Shown here: in pieces, positions 1-5,433 of the stretch | Numbering within the stretch: the stretch's first letter is position 1 | Layout of the letters: each line of letters opens with the position of its first letter | From: Faecalibacterium sp. UBA7177 | GTDB lineage: Bacteria > Bacillota > Clostridia > Oscillospirales > Ruminococcaceae | Assembly (NCBI GenBank): GCA_002491225.1 | Contig: DKVN01000096.1 | Location: 1 to 10,803, forward strand | DNA: 10,803 nt | Direction of reading: 5' to 3' | Notes under the pieces: generated by a model | Told to the model about the DNA's origin: nothing | The model's database searches: none | Seen by the model: only the letters and a program-made list of their open reading frames with translations | Made by a program: the position numbers and the translations under genes

Positions 1-290
1 AGCCGGGCGATCTGGGCGGCGGTCAGCACATCGGGGCTGCCTGCCAGCTGTTCCTCAAAACACCGCCGGATCAGCAGGCGGCTGACGATCTCGTAGTTGA
101 TGCTCTGCACAAGCGGCCTTGCAGGCGGCTTGTGCCCGGGATAGTTCTTGTACCACCCACTGGGGGCGGTGTAATATTCCGGCTCACGCTCGCGGCGGCG
201 CAGGTACTCGGCCACGTCCGCCTTTGCGATCTTATAGCAGCGGGTCTTTTTGCCGGTGTGGGTGCAGGGCACAAGTATCAACTTTTTCAA
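1..290 (-). CDS. Helix-turn-helix (excisionase/MerR-like) protein, partial at left edge
   Basis: The minus-strand frame is open from 290 through the left edge, so the 3' end is missing. The reading contains a segment TRCYKIAKADVAEYLRRRE, then a Tyr/Pro-rich linker (EYYTAPSGWYKNYPGHKPP), and near the edge DVLTAAQIAR, which resembles the first helix of an HTH_17 (excisionase-type) domain. A DNA-binding role on a mobile element is inferred from this. The start is uncertain. A Shine-Dalgarno-like GGAAGGAG (complement of 321-328) precedes an ATG at 307, but that ATG reads into a stop after six codons. The good frame has only a TTG at 290, far from the ribosome binding site. A single missing base between 305 and 288 would join ATG 307 to the coding frame, so this is either a frameshift or a TTG start. 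It lies downstream of the 133-residue gene, probably in the same operon. Confidence 0.5.
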   Translation of the reverse strand, partial: MKKLILVPCTHTGKKTRCYKIAKADVAEYLRRREREPEYYTAPSGWYKNYPGHKPPARPLVQSINYEIVSRLLIRRCFEEQLAGSPDVLTAAQIAR

Positions 291-378
291 GTGACTTTTC
301 CCGTCATGCCAAAGTTTTCTCTCCTTCCTTCTGCCGTATCCGTTCGAGCAACAGAAAATTTTTGTCGCAGAGAGGCCC

Positions 379-780
379 TTATCGCTCCATCCCCACAGCC
401 TGGCGCTGTGCGCGCATGGGGAATTTCCAACCATACACCCTACCGATCTCATCCCCCAGCCGACGGGTCAGGCGGTTCAGGTCCGCGCGGGTCGCCCTGC
501 CGCAATGCAGCTTCCATTTCAGGTTCTCGATCTGCTCATCCGACACGCCCTCCTTGCGCACGCGGTACAGATAGTGCATGGCTGCGTCCACGCCGCCCGG
601 ATCGTCAAAGACCCGGTGCTGCAACAGCAGCACCGCCCGGATACCCGGCACGGTGATATTCTCGATCTCGGCAAGCTCCAGCGGCGAGATGGTGAGGATG
701 CAGGCCGGGGCGTACCCCGCCTGGCTGAACACCCGCACAAGGCGCTCCATAAACCGTTCCCGTCTGATCTGCATCTTCAT
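379..780 (-). CDS. Conserved-looking hypothetical protein, 133 aa
   Basis: A complete minus-strand gene starting at ATG 780, with GGGAG about ten bases upstream (complement of 791-795), and ending TAA at 379-381. The product is basic and Arg-rich, with no signal peptide or membrane segment. Its start MKMQIRRERFMERLVRVF looks like an amphipathic helix. The middle (LELAEIENITVPGIRAVLL) and the end (RADLNRLTRRLGDEIGRVYGW) look like compact alpha-helical segments. I do not recognise a family and assign no function. It is divergent from the Fic-like gene at 986, and the operator array at 871-973 lies between them. The partial helix-turn-helix gene follows about 75-90 bases downstream, so the two may be co-transcribed as an accessory or regulatory module of the mobile element. 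A leader hairpin at 812-840 lies just upstream. Confidence 0.62.
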   Translation of the reverse strand: MKMQIRRERFMERLVRVFSQAGYAPACILTISPLELAEIENITVPGIRAVLLLQHRVFDDPGGVDAAMHYLYRVRKEGVSDEQIENLKWKLHCGRATRADLNRLTRRLGDEIGRVYGWKFPMRAQRQAVGMER

Positions 781-811
781 TGTTTTGTTTCTCCCTTCAT
801 GTTTATCGTTC

Positions 812-840
812 CAGCCCGCTGTCCGGTGGGCGGCGGGCTG
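812..840. other. Leader hairpin upstream of the 133-aa gene
   Basis: CAGCCCGC (812-819) and GCGGGCTG (833-840) form a perfect 8-bp GC-rich stem with a 13-base loop, inside the presumed 5' leader of the minus-strand gene at 780. On the plus strand it is followed by a short T-run (848-852), so it could act as a weak terminator for plus-strand transcripts or as leader structure. No function can be fixed from the sequence. Confidence 0.35.
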
Positions 841-870
841 AATGGTCTTTTTGCTTCATGTGCTTGTTGA

Positions 871-973
871 ATTGGGGAACACAGGATTTCATTTCTGCAC
901 ACAAATGCTCCCCAATCCAGATTGACCATTGGGGAGCATTGTGATATAGTTTTCGAGAAGAATGTTCCCCAAA
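871..973. promoter_or_regulatory. Four-copy symmetric operator array (ATTGGGGARCAtt)
   Basis: Four related 13-mers alternate in orientation: 871-883 (ATTGGGGAACACA), 904-916 (AATGCTCCCCAAT), 928-940 (ATTGGGGAGCATT) and 961-973 (AATGTTCCCCAAA). The two inner copies are perfect reverse complements. The whole array is symmetric about position 922, with centre spacings of 33, 24 and 33 bases. Copy 928-940 lies between the -35 and -10 boxes of the promoter for the gene at 986, and copy 961-973 abuts its ribosome binding site. This is the expected layout of a repressor site controlling the Fic-like gene and perhaps the divergent gene at 780. The binding protein is unknown; the partial helix-turn-helix protein at the left edge is one candidate by inference. 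Confidence 0.72.
922..950 (+). promoter_or_regulatory. Sigma-70 promoter of the Fic-like gene
   Basis: A -35 box TTGACC (922-927) and a -10 box TATAGT (945-950) are separated by exactly 17 bases. The predicted start is near 957, giving a leader of about 29 bases before ATG 986 with AAGGAGG at 972-978. An operator copy (928-940) fills the spacer, so binding there would block RNA polymerase. Confidence 0.8.
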
Positions 974-985
974 GGAGGGCGTACA

Positions 986-1933
986 ATGGCGGCACAATAC
1001 AATGAAATTCAGGAATTGCTCCGAAAGCGGGCTGACCTTCATGCAAGGCTGAACCTGATGCCCTACGACGGCACCCCGGAGATCAAGGAGCGGGGCGACG
1101 GGAAATATCTTTACATCCGCAAACGTGTCGCGGGCAAACAGACATCAACCTATGTCGGCGCGTATACGGACGACCTTTATAATCTCCTGCTACGCAACGC
1201 CAGAGAGGCCCGTGAAATCCACAAGGAGCTTCGCCGCATCGAAAAACAGCTTGCAGCTGCCGGATATTCGGAGGATGAGCTCTCTCCCGACGTGATCACC
1301 AACATCGAATTTGCGCGCGCCAATATGAAGATGAACATCTATGACCAGGCCGTTCTGGAGGGGGTGGCGACCTCTTTTCCGCAAACGGAAGAAATCATAG
1401 AGAACGGCAAGGTTACCGGCATGACAGCCGCCGATGTGCAAAAGATTTTGAACCTGAAACACGCATGGGAGTTTATTCTGGACCGTGATGTTGTTGCCAG
1501 CCGCTCCGACTACTATATGCTCAGCCATATTGCCAGGCTGGTCAATGAGGGTTTCTTTGCCGAGGGAGGCCGCATCCGCGGTGTCCCTGTCACCATCGGC
1601 GGCTCGTCCTATCTGCCGCCGCTGCCCGATGAGCTGGATGTCAAGAGCCGGATTCGTGAAATCACGGAGGAAACCGACGAGCCGATCAATATTGCCATCC
1701 GGCTCTGCCTTTATTGCATGAAAACGCAGGTGTTCCTGGACGGCAACAAGCGGGCGTCGGTCATTTTCGCAAACCACTATCTCATCGCTCACGGTGGTGG
1801 TTTTCTGGTGATCCCCGAAAAAGAAGTGCCACAGTTCAAGCGCCTGCTCGTAAAATACTACGAGGGCGAGGACATCTCGGTCATTGCCTCTTTTATGAAA
1901 GACCGCTGCTGGAAAACCGTGCAGTCCGAATAG
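986..1933 (+). CDS. Fic/DOC-like protein with degenerate active-site motif
   Basis: A complete 315-residue protein. ATG 986 is chosen because AAGGAGG (972-978) lies seven bases before it; an in-frame ATG at 962 would place the ribosome binding site inside the gene. Residues 36-60 (GDGKYLYIRKRVAGK and TYVGAY) resemble the short basic strand motif seen at the start of transposase- and recombinase-like proteins. Residues 62-90 form a charged helix. LEGVATSFPQTEEII (124-138) and LKHAWEFI (157-164) are typical of the Fic fold, and the core motif is QVFLDGNKR (248-256). In canonical Fic AMP-transferases this reads HPFxDGNGR, so the catalytic His is Gln here and the second Gly is Lys, as in Doc-type proteins. 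Classical AMPylation is therefore doubtful. The protein may be an inactive or regulatory Fic fold, or one with a different activity. It is tightly controlled by the symmetric operator upstream. Confidence 0.8.
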   Translation: MAAQYNEIQELLRKRADLHARLNLMPYDGTPEIKERGDGKYLYIRKRVAGKQTSTYVGAYTDDLYNLLLRNAREAREIHKELRRIEKQLAAAGYSEDELSPDVITNIEFARANMKMNIYDQAVLEGVATSFPQTEEIIENGKVTGMTAADVQKILNLKHAWEFILDRDVVASRSDYYMLSHIARLVNEGFFAEGGRIRGVPVTIGGSSYLPPLPDELDVKSRIREITEETDEPINIAIRLCLYCMKTQVFLDGNKRASVIFANHYLIAHGGGFLVIPEKEVPQFKRLLVKYYEGEDISVIASFMKDRCWKTVQSE

Positions 1934-1980
1934 GCTCCGCGTTGGGAAACAAGTCCCATGCTCTGAGCGGTGGTTCGATA

Positions 1981-2135
1981 AGAAAACAAAGCCGCAAATT
2001 CTACCTGTGCAGCCGCATCCGCTGCGTTAGAAAAGCTTGCATTCCACCAAGGAGTGCGGCGCTTTTCTGCCTTGCGGCTACGGCCGCACAGCGAATTTGC
2101 GCTGCTCCGCAGGTTCCCCGAACTCTTTGTTTTCT
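1981..2135. repeat. 155-bp nested inverted-repeat element between convergent genes
   Basis: Six nested arm pairs occur in order: 1981-1991/2125-2135 (AGAAAACAAAG, perfect), 1993-2001/2093-2101 (CGCAAATTC, perfect), 2005-2010/2086-2091 (CTGTGC, perfect), 2011-2017/2073-2079 (AGCCGCA, perfect), 2029-2036/2061-2068 (AGAAAAGC, perfect) and 2039-2045/2051-2057 (GCATTCC with one G-U pair). About 48 pairs stack into one long hairpin, with a side loop at 2102-2124 containing GTTCCCCGAAC. It fills almost the entire gap between the Fic-like gene (stop at 1933) and the convergent relic ending at 2153. It may be a bidirectional terminator, a miniature inverted-repeat element or a structured RNA. I see no target-site duplication. 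Confidence 0.75.
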
Positions 2136-2152
2136 CATCTCACCACCGCTTG

Positions 2153-2563
2153 CTATCGCTCTCTCAGCCAGCTTTTACGGCCCAGCCGCTCGTCAATGGG
2201 CTTCACGCGCGGGGTTTGCGGCACAGCCATCAGCGCATCCCCGGCATCGACAAGCTGCTCCGGGTACAAATACCGGCGCGAGTACCGCTCGGCTTGTTTG
2301 CGGGTCAGTTCCCGCAGGCGCTGCCCATCCCAGCCGCAGATGAAAGCCTTGCCCCGCAGCACAAATTGCTCGTTGATCGAGCGGTTGAGCGGCAGATCAT
2401 CTTGCACCTCGCTGCAAATCAGGGCAATGACCGTGTTGTCAAAGGGCAGCAGCATTGCATCTGCCGAGACGCCGTCAAATCTCTTGTCAAAGAGAATCGC
2501 TTTGGGGACGCGGTAGAAGGTAAACTGCTCGGCCTGCCGACCGTAGAAGCAATCAAGTTCCAT
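2153..2563 (-). pseudogene. Chimeric relic: RepA_N replication initiator start fused to DUF3846
   Basis: A 136-residue frame starting at ATG 2563, which overlaps the stop of the Cys-rich gene (TGA at 2553-2555) by 11 bases. Residues 6-39 (including FYGRQAEQFTFYRVPKAI and FDGVSADAMLL) match the conserved beginning of RepA_N plasmid replication initiators, where FYRIPK and LSxEAKxLYGLLLDRM are expected. At residue 40 the RepA_N pattern stops. Residues 40-115 instead follow DUF3846, a small protein of Firmicutes conjugative elements: LPFDNTVIALICSE, then LPLNRSI, KAFICG, an LTRKQAERY segment, and PEQ near 101-103. The junction is near 2446. I infer an in-frame deletion that removed most of repA and the start of the DUF3846 gene. 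The initiator's winged-helix body is absent, so replication function must be lost; DUF3846 may still fold. Confidence 0.68.
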
Positions 2564-2819
2564 CCCGCCCACCGCCTCTGCATTGCCTCGCATTGGCAAG
2601 TGCTTGAAGAATGTCGCGGGTACACCAACCGATGCAGGGCGCGTCCCGCCCATACGGACAGTCCTCACATCTGCCGGGCGGTGCGTTCGGCGCGGCTTCG
2701 ATGGCAGATTCAGCATACGGGCAAGGGGCATCCCCAAGTGCGCAGCCGTATCCGCCCAGCCAATAAAGGCAATCCGCACAATCTTCCTCTCGCTTTGCCA
2801 GTTTTTGTTTCTGCTGCAT
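2553..2819 (-). CDS. Small Cys-rich (zinc-ribbon-like) protein, 88 aa
   Basis: Starts at ATG 2819, with GGAGGAG about seven bases upstream (complement of 2827-2833). The product begins MQQKQKLAKREEDC and has two four-cysteine clusters: CADC-x8-C-x6-C near residues 14-33, and CEDC-x7-C-x3-C near 51-66, the latter containing CPYGRDAPCIGWC. This suggests two structural zinc sites, although the sequence alone does not prove metal binding. Its stop overlaps the start of the RepA_N/DUF3846 relic, so the two were translationally coupled. Small Cys-cluster proteins are common beside replication genes of Firmicutes mobile elements, and the role is unknown. Transcription probably begins between this gene and the terminator at 2849-2886, but no clear promoter is visible. 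Confidence 0.68.
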   Translation of the reverse strand: MQQKQKLAKREEDCADCLYWLGGYGCALGDAPCPYAESAIEAAPNAPPGRCEDCPYGRDAPCIGWCTRDILQALANARQCRGGGRDGT

Positions 2820-2848
2820 AGCTTTTCTCCTCCCTCCCAAATTAGGGC

Positions 2849-2886
2849 ATAAAAATAGCGCCCAGTGAACATAGCTCACTGAGCGC
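2849..2886 (-). terminator. Rho-independent terminator of the Fic gene
   Basis: On the minus strand, GCGCTCAGTGA (complement of 2876-2886) pairs with TCACTGGGCGC (complement of 2858-2868) with one A-C mismatch around a 7-base loop. It is followed by TATTTTTAT (complement of 2849-2857). It lies 73 bases past the Fic stop codon and before the Cys-rich gene, separating the two transcripts. Confidence 0.78.
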
Positions 2887-2958
2887 AAACAACTGGTACT
2901 ATGATTTCTTTTTCTCTTTGCAGACCCTCAAATTCAATAAGCGTCCATCTTTTGTCCC

Positions 2959-3999
2959 CTAATCTGCTCTCACATAAAATGTATTCTTGCCTGCGCCGTG
3001 TTTGATGATATAATTCTCCGCCGTCAGTTTCTTCAGATGCCGCTCTACGGTAGAGGCGCTGAGGCTGGTGCAAAGCTCCAGAATATCCTTCTTCTTGAAT
3101 TTACCCAGTTTGTTATCAATGGCATTCTTCACGGTATCAAGAGAAGTGGAGCTGACGATCTGAATGCGGTCATCAAAATCCCGGTAGGCGGCGATAATGG
3201 TGCCCAGCAGATATTTGACAAAAGCCGTGGGGTCATCCTGCTGCTCATGCCAACCGATTTGTGAAACCTCCAGCGCAGCATAGTAGCCGTCTTTGCTCCC
3301 GGCAATCTTGGCCTCCAGCGAGATATACTTGCCAACCTCATAGCCTGCACGGTACAGCAGCAGAGTGGTGAGCAGGCGGGACATTCTGCCGTTGCCATCC
3401 AGGAACGGGTGGATGCACAAAAAGTCGTGGATGAACACCGGAATGATCAGCAGCGGATCAACCTTACCCTCACCGATAGCATGGTTGTACTCGTCACAAA
3501 TCTTCTGCATGGCCTCAGTTGTCTCATATGGGGCCAGAGGCGTGAACAGTGTAAAGCGCCTGCCGGACTCATCAGTAGCACTGATATAGTTCTGCACATT
3601 TTTGAACCTGCCGCCGAATCCGGAGTCCGTATGGCTCATCAGAATCTTGTGCAACTGCAGGATATAGTTGGGCGTCAATGGGATATATTCAAAGTTCTCA
3701 TGGACGATATTCAGCGCATCGCGGTAACCGGCAATCTCACGCTCATCCCGGTTGCGAGGCGTTGTCTTCTCGCTCATGAGCTGGTGCAGACGCGTTTCGG
3801 TGGTTCGGATGCCCTCAATGGAGTTGGATGCTTCCGTACTCTGCACCTTGGCAATCTCCACCAGCCGCTTCAATTCATCCGCCTTGCTCTGCACATAATG
3901 CGCCTGTTTGCCCTTATATTCATGGATGAGCGCCAAGTAATTGACAACCTCATTGTCCCAGGTTTTAGTGCTTAACTCTGTGTAATTGAAACGGCGCAT
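2959..3999 (-). CDS. Fic family protein AMP-transferase (Fido domain)
   Basis: A complete 346-residue Fic protein. Start ATG 3999 follows GGAGGTG at a spacing of five bases. An in-frame upstream ATG at 4056 lies in the promoter and is rejected. An inhibitory helix motif (S/T)xxxE(G/N) is seen as SNSIEG (58-63), marking a class II Fic with N-terminal autoinhibition. The catalytic loop HPFLDGNGRMSR (197-208) keeps the His, the acidic residue, the Gly-Asn-Gly and both Arg residues, so transfer of AMP to a protein hydroxyl is expected. GRFKN near 130-134 fits the flap region. The C-terminus (about 285-346, with KKDILELC and SASTVERHLKKL) is a winged-helix DNA-binding domain, common in this subfamily and suggestive of autoregulation. 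It has its own palindromic promoter and a terminator, so it is a single-gene transcript. The target protein cannot be told from the sequence. Confidence 0.92.
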   Translation of the reverse strand: MRRFNYTELSTKTWDNEVVNYLALIHEYKGKQAHYVQSKADELKRLVEIAKVQSTEASNSIEGIRTTETRLHQLMSEKTTPRNRDEREIAGYRDALNIVHENFEYIPLTPNYILQLHKILMSHTDSGFGGRFKNVQNYISATDESGRRFTLFTPLAPYETTEAMQKICDEYNHAIGEGKVDPLLIIPVFIHDFLCIHPFLDGNGRMSRLLTTLLLYRAGYEVGKYISLEAKIAGSKDGYYAALEVSQIGWHEQQDDPTAFVKYLLGTIIAAYRDFDDRIQIVSSTSLDTVKNAIDNKLGKFKKKDILELCTSLSASTVERHLKKLTAENYIIKHGAGKNTFYVRAD

Positions 4000-4014
4000 C
4001 TCGTCACCTCCGGC

Positions 4015-4056
4015 ATTATTCTCATCAATTATAGCATATATGACGAGAATAATCAA
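4015..4056 (-). promoter_or_regulatory. Fic promoter embedded in a palindromic operator
   Basis: On the minus strand, TTGATT (complement of 4051-4056) and TATAAT (complement of 4028-4033) are 17 bases apart, with an extended TG before the -10. Inverted arms ATTATTCTCATCA (4015-4027) and TGACGAGAATAAT (4041-4053) match in 12 of 13 positions and cover the region from the -35 box to the transcription start. A second small palindrome, ATCAAT/ATTGAT (4052-4067), overlaps the -35. The winged-helix tail of the Fic protein is a plausible binder, by inference. Confidence 0.8.
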
Positions 4057-4067
4057 TTTATATTGAT

Positions 4068-4512
4068 CCTTAAACAGCCCGCTTTTTCTTCTTTTTCTTC
4101 TCCAAGAATGTACGAATCAGAAGCTGGTGCTTCCAAGTCTTTTTGGCGATGTTACAACAGTAGGGAGATGCAAGAAATTCTGCATAATATTTCAGCTTTT
4201 CATTCATGCAGATAGCCACCTTGAACGTTACTCGGCAAAAGCGGGTGGTCTTGCATGAGGCTCTGAATTCTCTCCAATTTTTTCGTGACATGCACGAATC
4301 GCCCATGATCTGCGGGTTCGTCTTCTCTCCTAATTCTCTCCTTTTTCTCTCCAACGTGCATTTTTGGCCTCAAAACCGCAGTTGATTTGAACCGCTTGGA
4401 AACGCTGGGTTCGCAGCCTCTTATAGCCAAAAGGGGTTGTTTTTTCAAGGATTTTATCGTATCATATCTACCAAGGAAATCCGGCTATGTCTACTAACTG
4501 CGGAGTTGAGAC
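4068..4512. other. Gene-poor AT-rich stretch at the element end
   Basis: About 445 bases separate the Fic promoter from the tRNA fragment, with no convincing gene. A minus-strand frame at 4070-4207 has an AAGGTGG-like site before ATG 4207 and would encode 45 residues ending in a run of Lys (FLEKKKKKKRAV), but its tail is simply the complement of a pyrimidine tract at 4083-4102. Longer versions of that frame start without ribosome binding sites. The composition is clearly more AT-rich than the surrounding coding regions. It may be a decayed gene or the arm-binding region of the attachment site. Confidence 0.45.
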
Positions 4513-4515
4513 TTT

Positions 4516-4577
4516 GACTCGAAATCTCGTAGGGTGTTAACAGCACCGCCAGGGTTCAAACCCCTGCTGCTCCGCCA
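4516..4577 (+). other. 3' half of tRNA-Ser(CGA): probable attachment site of the element
   Basis: Read from the 3' end there is CCA (4575-4577), discriminator G, acceptor strand CTGCTCC (4567-4573), a perfect T-stem CAGGG/CCCTG around TTCAAAC (4550-4566), a long variable arm GGTG/CACC (4533-4547), and a 3' anticodon stem TCTCG with loop CTCGAAA giving anticodon CGA (4520-4522). This is a class II tRNA-Ser 3' half. No D-arm or proper 5' half precedes it. The left sequence holds only TGAGA (4507-4511), an imperfect mirror of the anticodon stem. Integrases that target tRNA genes leave such 3' fragments at the far end of their element, with crossover in the anticodon loop. The geometry puts the element to the left and host DNA to the right. 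Confidence 0.72.
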
Positions 4578-4580
4578 TCA

Positions 4581-4616
4581 AAAGCATCGAAGCTATGATA
4601 GTTTCGATGCTTTTTT
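4581..4616 (+). terminator. Terminator of the (fragmentary) tRNA-Ser gene
   Basis: AAAGCATCGAA (4581-4591) and TTCGATGCTTT (4603-4613) form an 11-bp perfect stem ending in six T residues (4611-4616). It begins four bases after the CCA end, where a tRNA terminator is expected, supporting the view that the right side of the tRNA fragment is native flank. Confidence 0.85.
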
Positions 4617-4636
4617 CTTGGTGCTTCTGCTAAACA

Positions 4637-4676
4637 ACGGGGCTGTTGCTCCACTTCCGCTTTGCAACAGCCCCGT
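4637..4676. terminator. 13-bp GC-rich hairpin, probable terminator of the toxin-antitoxin operon
   Basis: ACGGGGCTGTTGC (4637-4649) and GCAACAGCCCCGT (4664-4676) are a perfect inverted repeat with a 14-base loop, 19 bases past the antitoxin stop. The trailing T-run on the minus strand is weak (TTGTTTA), so termination efficiency is uncertain. It lies between plus- and minus-strand units and may serve both directions. Confidence 0.65.
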
Positions 4677-4694
4677 TTGGACATATGAATCGTC

Positions 4695-4982
4695 TTATGG
4701 ATTCGATACCGGCTGGAACTCGATCTTTACCCGCATTCCCATCCCGGCGGCAAGCCGCTTGAGCGTTTTGATGGACGGATTCGCATTGCCGCTCTCCAGC
4801 TTGCTGATATCCGCCTGCGCAATGCCCGTGCGCTCGGAGAGCTGCTTTTGCGTAAGACCGCTCGCTTTTCGGGCATCTATCATGGCCTGCACGATCGCAA
4901 ATTCCGGCTCAAGGGCCTCCCACTCCTGCCGAAACGCGGGGTCTGCCATCTGTTCTTTCAGATAATCGTTAAACTTGGTCAT
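4695..4982 (-). CDS. XRE-family antitoxin (HigA-like)
   Basis: A 95-residue protein whose ATG (4982) overlaps the toxin stop in an ATGA junction, so the pair is translationally coupled. Residues 1-35 are acidic and helical (DYLKEQMADPAFRQEWEALE), a typical toxin-neutralising segment. Residues 37-90 are an HTH_3/XRE domain with the recognisable ASGLTQKQLSERTGIAQADI and LESGNANPSIKTLKRLAAG. The toxin-first order is that of HigBA-type systems. In the family the antitoxin binds the toxin and, as a complex, represses its own promoter; the perfect palindrome at 5356-5396 is the obvious site. The family type is confident, but the exact name (HigA or RelB-like XRE) is less so. Confidence 0.9.
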   Translation of the reverse strand: MTKFNDYLKEQMADPAFRQEWEALEPEFAIVQAMIDARKASGLTQKQLSERTGIAQADISKLESGNANPSIKTLKRLAAGMGMRVKIEFQPVSNP

Positions 4983-5338
4983 CTCGACTGCTCCTCTCGA
5001 CTGAGATACTCTGTGCGATAGCGTTTCGCTTTTTCCTTTTCACCGGACGGAGTTTTGTTTGTTTTCTTTACAAATCCATTGGTCAGGATCGCTTTATGAC
5101 CCACGATAAAGAAGTAGAGCACCCGGGAAATGTCCGACCCGACCTTGGCCCGCAGTTCAAAGATCCCGTCCTCAAGGGCTTTGGAATATGGCTCCCGAAG
5201 CTCTGTGCCGTTTACCGACAGCAGTTGGATCGTGCGAAGCATCTTTGCTCTCATCTTCAAATCCAGCGAGTTCAGAAACTCTATGACCGGCTCCGTCCCG
5301 TCAGGCTCGTCATAAAAAATGATTTCAAATTCCTGCAT
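4979..5338 (-). CDS. RelE/HigB-type toxin (phage-derived Gp49-like, PF05973)
   Basis: A 119-residue basic protein starting at ATG 5338 after AGGGGA (complement of 5346-5351). The fold signature is visible: FEIIFYDEPDGTEPVIEFL (4-22), a helix MRAKMLRTIQLL (29-40), YSKALEDGIFELRAKVG (51-67), DISRVLYFF (69-77) and ILTNGFVKKTNKTP (84-97). These correspond to the strand-rich core and the Lys-rich C-terminal helix of HigB/Gp49-like mRNA interferases, which cleave ribosome-bound mRNA. It is first in the operon with the XRE antitoxin. Length and all core motifs look intact, so the system is likely functional. Confidence 0.9.
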   Translation of the reverse strand: MQEFEIIFYDEPDGTEPVIEFLNSLDLKMRAKMLRTIQLLSVNGTELREPYSKALEDGIFELRAKVGSDISRVLYFFIVGHKAILTNGFVKKTNKTPSGEKEKAKRYRTEYLSREEQSR

Positions 5339-5355
5339 GACTCTTTCCCCTGTTT

Positions 5356-5404
5356 ATAGGATTTATCCCATAACCATTATATGGGATAAATCCTATGCTG
5401 TCAA
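5356..5404 (-). promoter_or_regulatory. Consensus promoter and perfect palindromic operator of the toxin-antitoxin operon
   Basis: On the minus strand a perfect TTGACA (complement of 5399-5404) and TATAAT (complement of 5376-5381) are separated by 17 bases. Perfect 17-bp arms ATAGGATTTATCCCATA (5356-5372) and TATGGGATAAATCCTAT (5380-5396), with a 7-base spacer, span the core promoter and overlap the -10. A strong promoter under a large palindrome fits autorepression by the toxin-antitoxin complex. Confidence 0.9.
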
Positions 5405-5433
5405 CTGTTTTCTTTGCACGACTTTCTTGCTTT

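Noticed and set aside
962..985. Earlier ATG (962) for the Fic-like gene
   Set aside because: It would place the AAGGAGG site and an operator copy inside the coding region and lies about five bases after the predicted transcription start.
4070..4354. 94-codon minus-strand frame near the element end
   Set aside because: Its poly-Lys end is only the complement of a pyrimidine tract, no family is recognisable, and ribosome binding sites are weak. It is described only as part of the gene-poor stretch.
4485..4577. A complete tRNA-Ser gene
   Set aside because: GGAGTTG at 4502-4508 can pair partly with the acceptor strand, but there is no D-arm and the anticodon loop would be 13 bases, so only the 3' half is real tRNA sequence.
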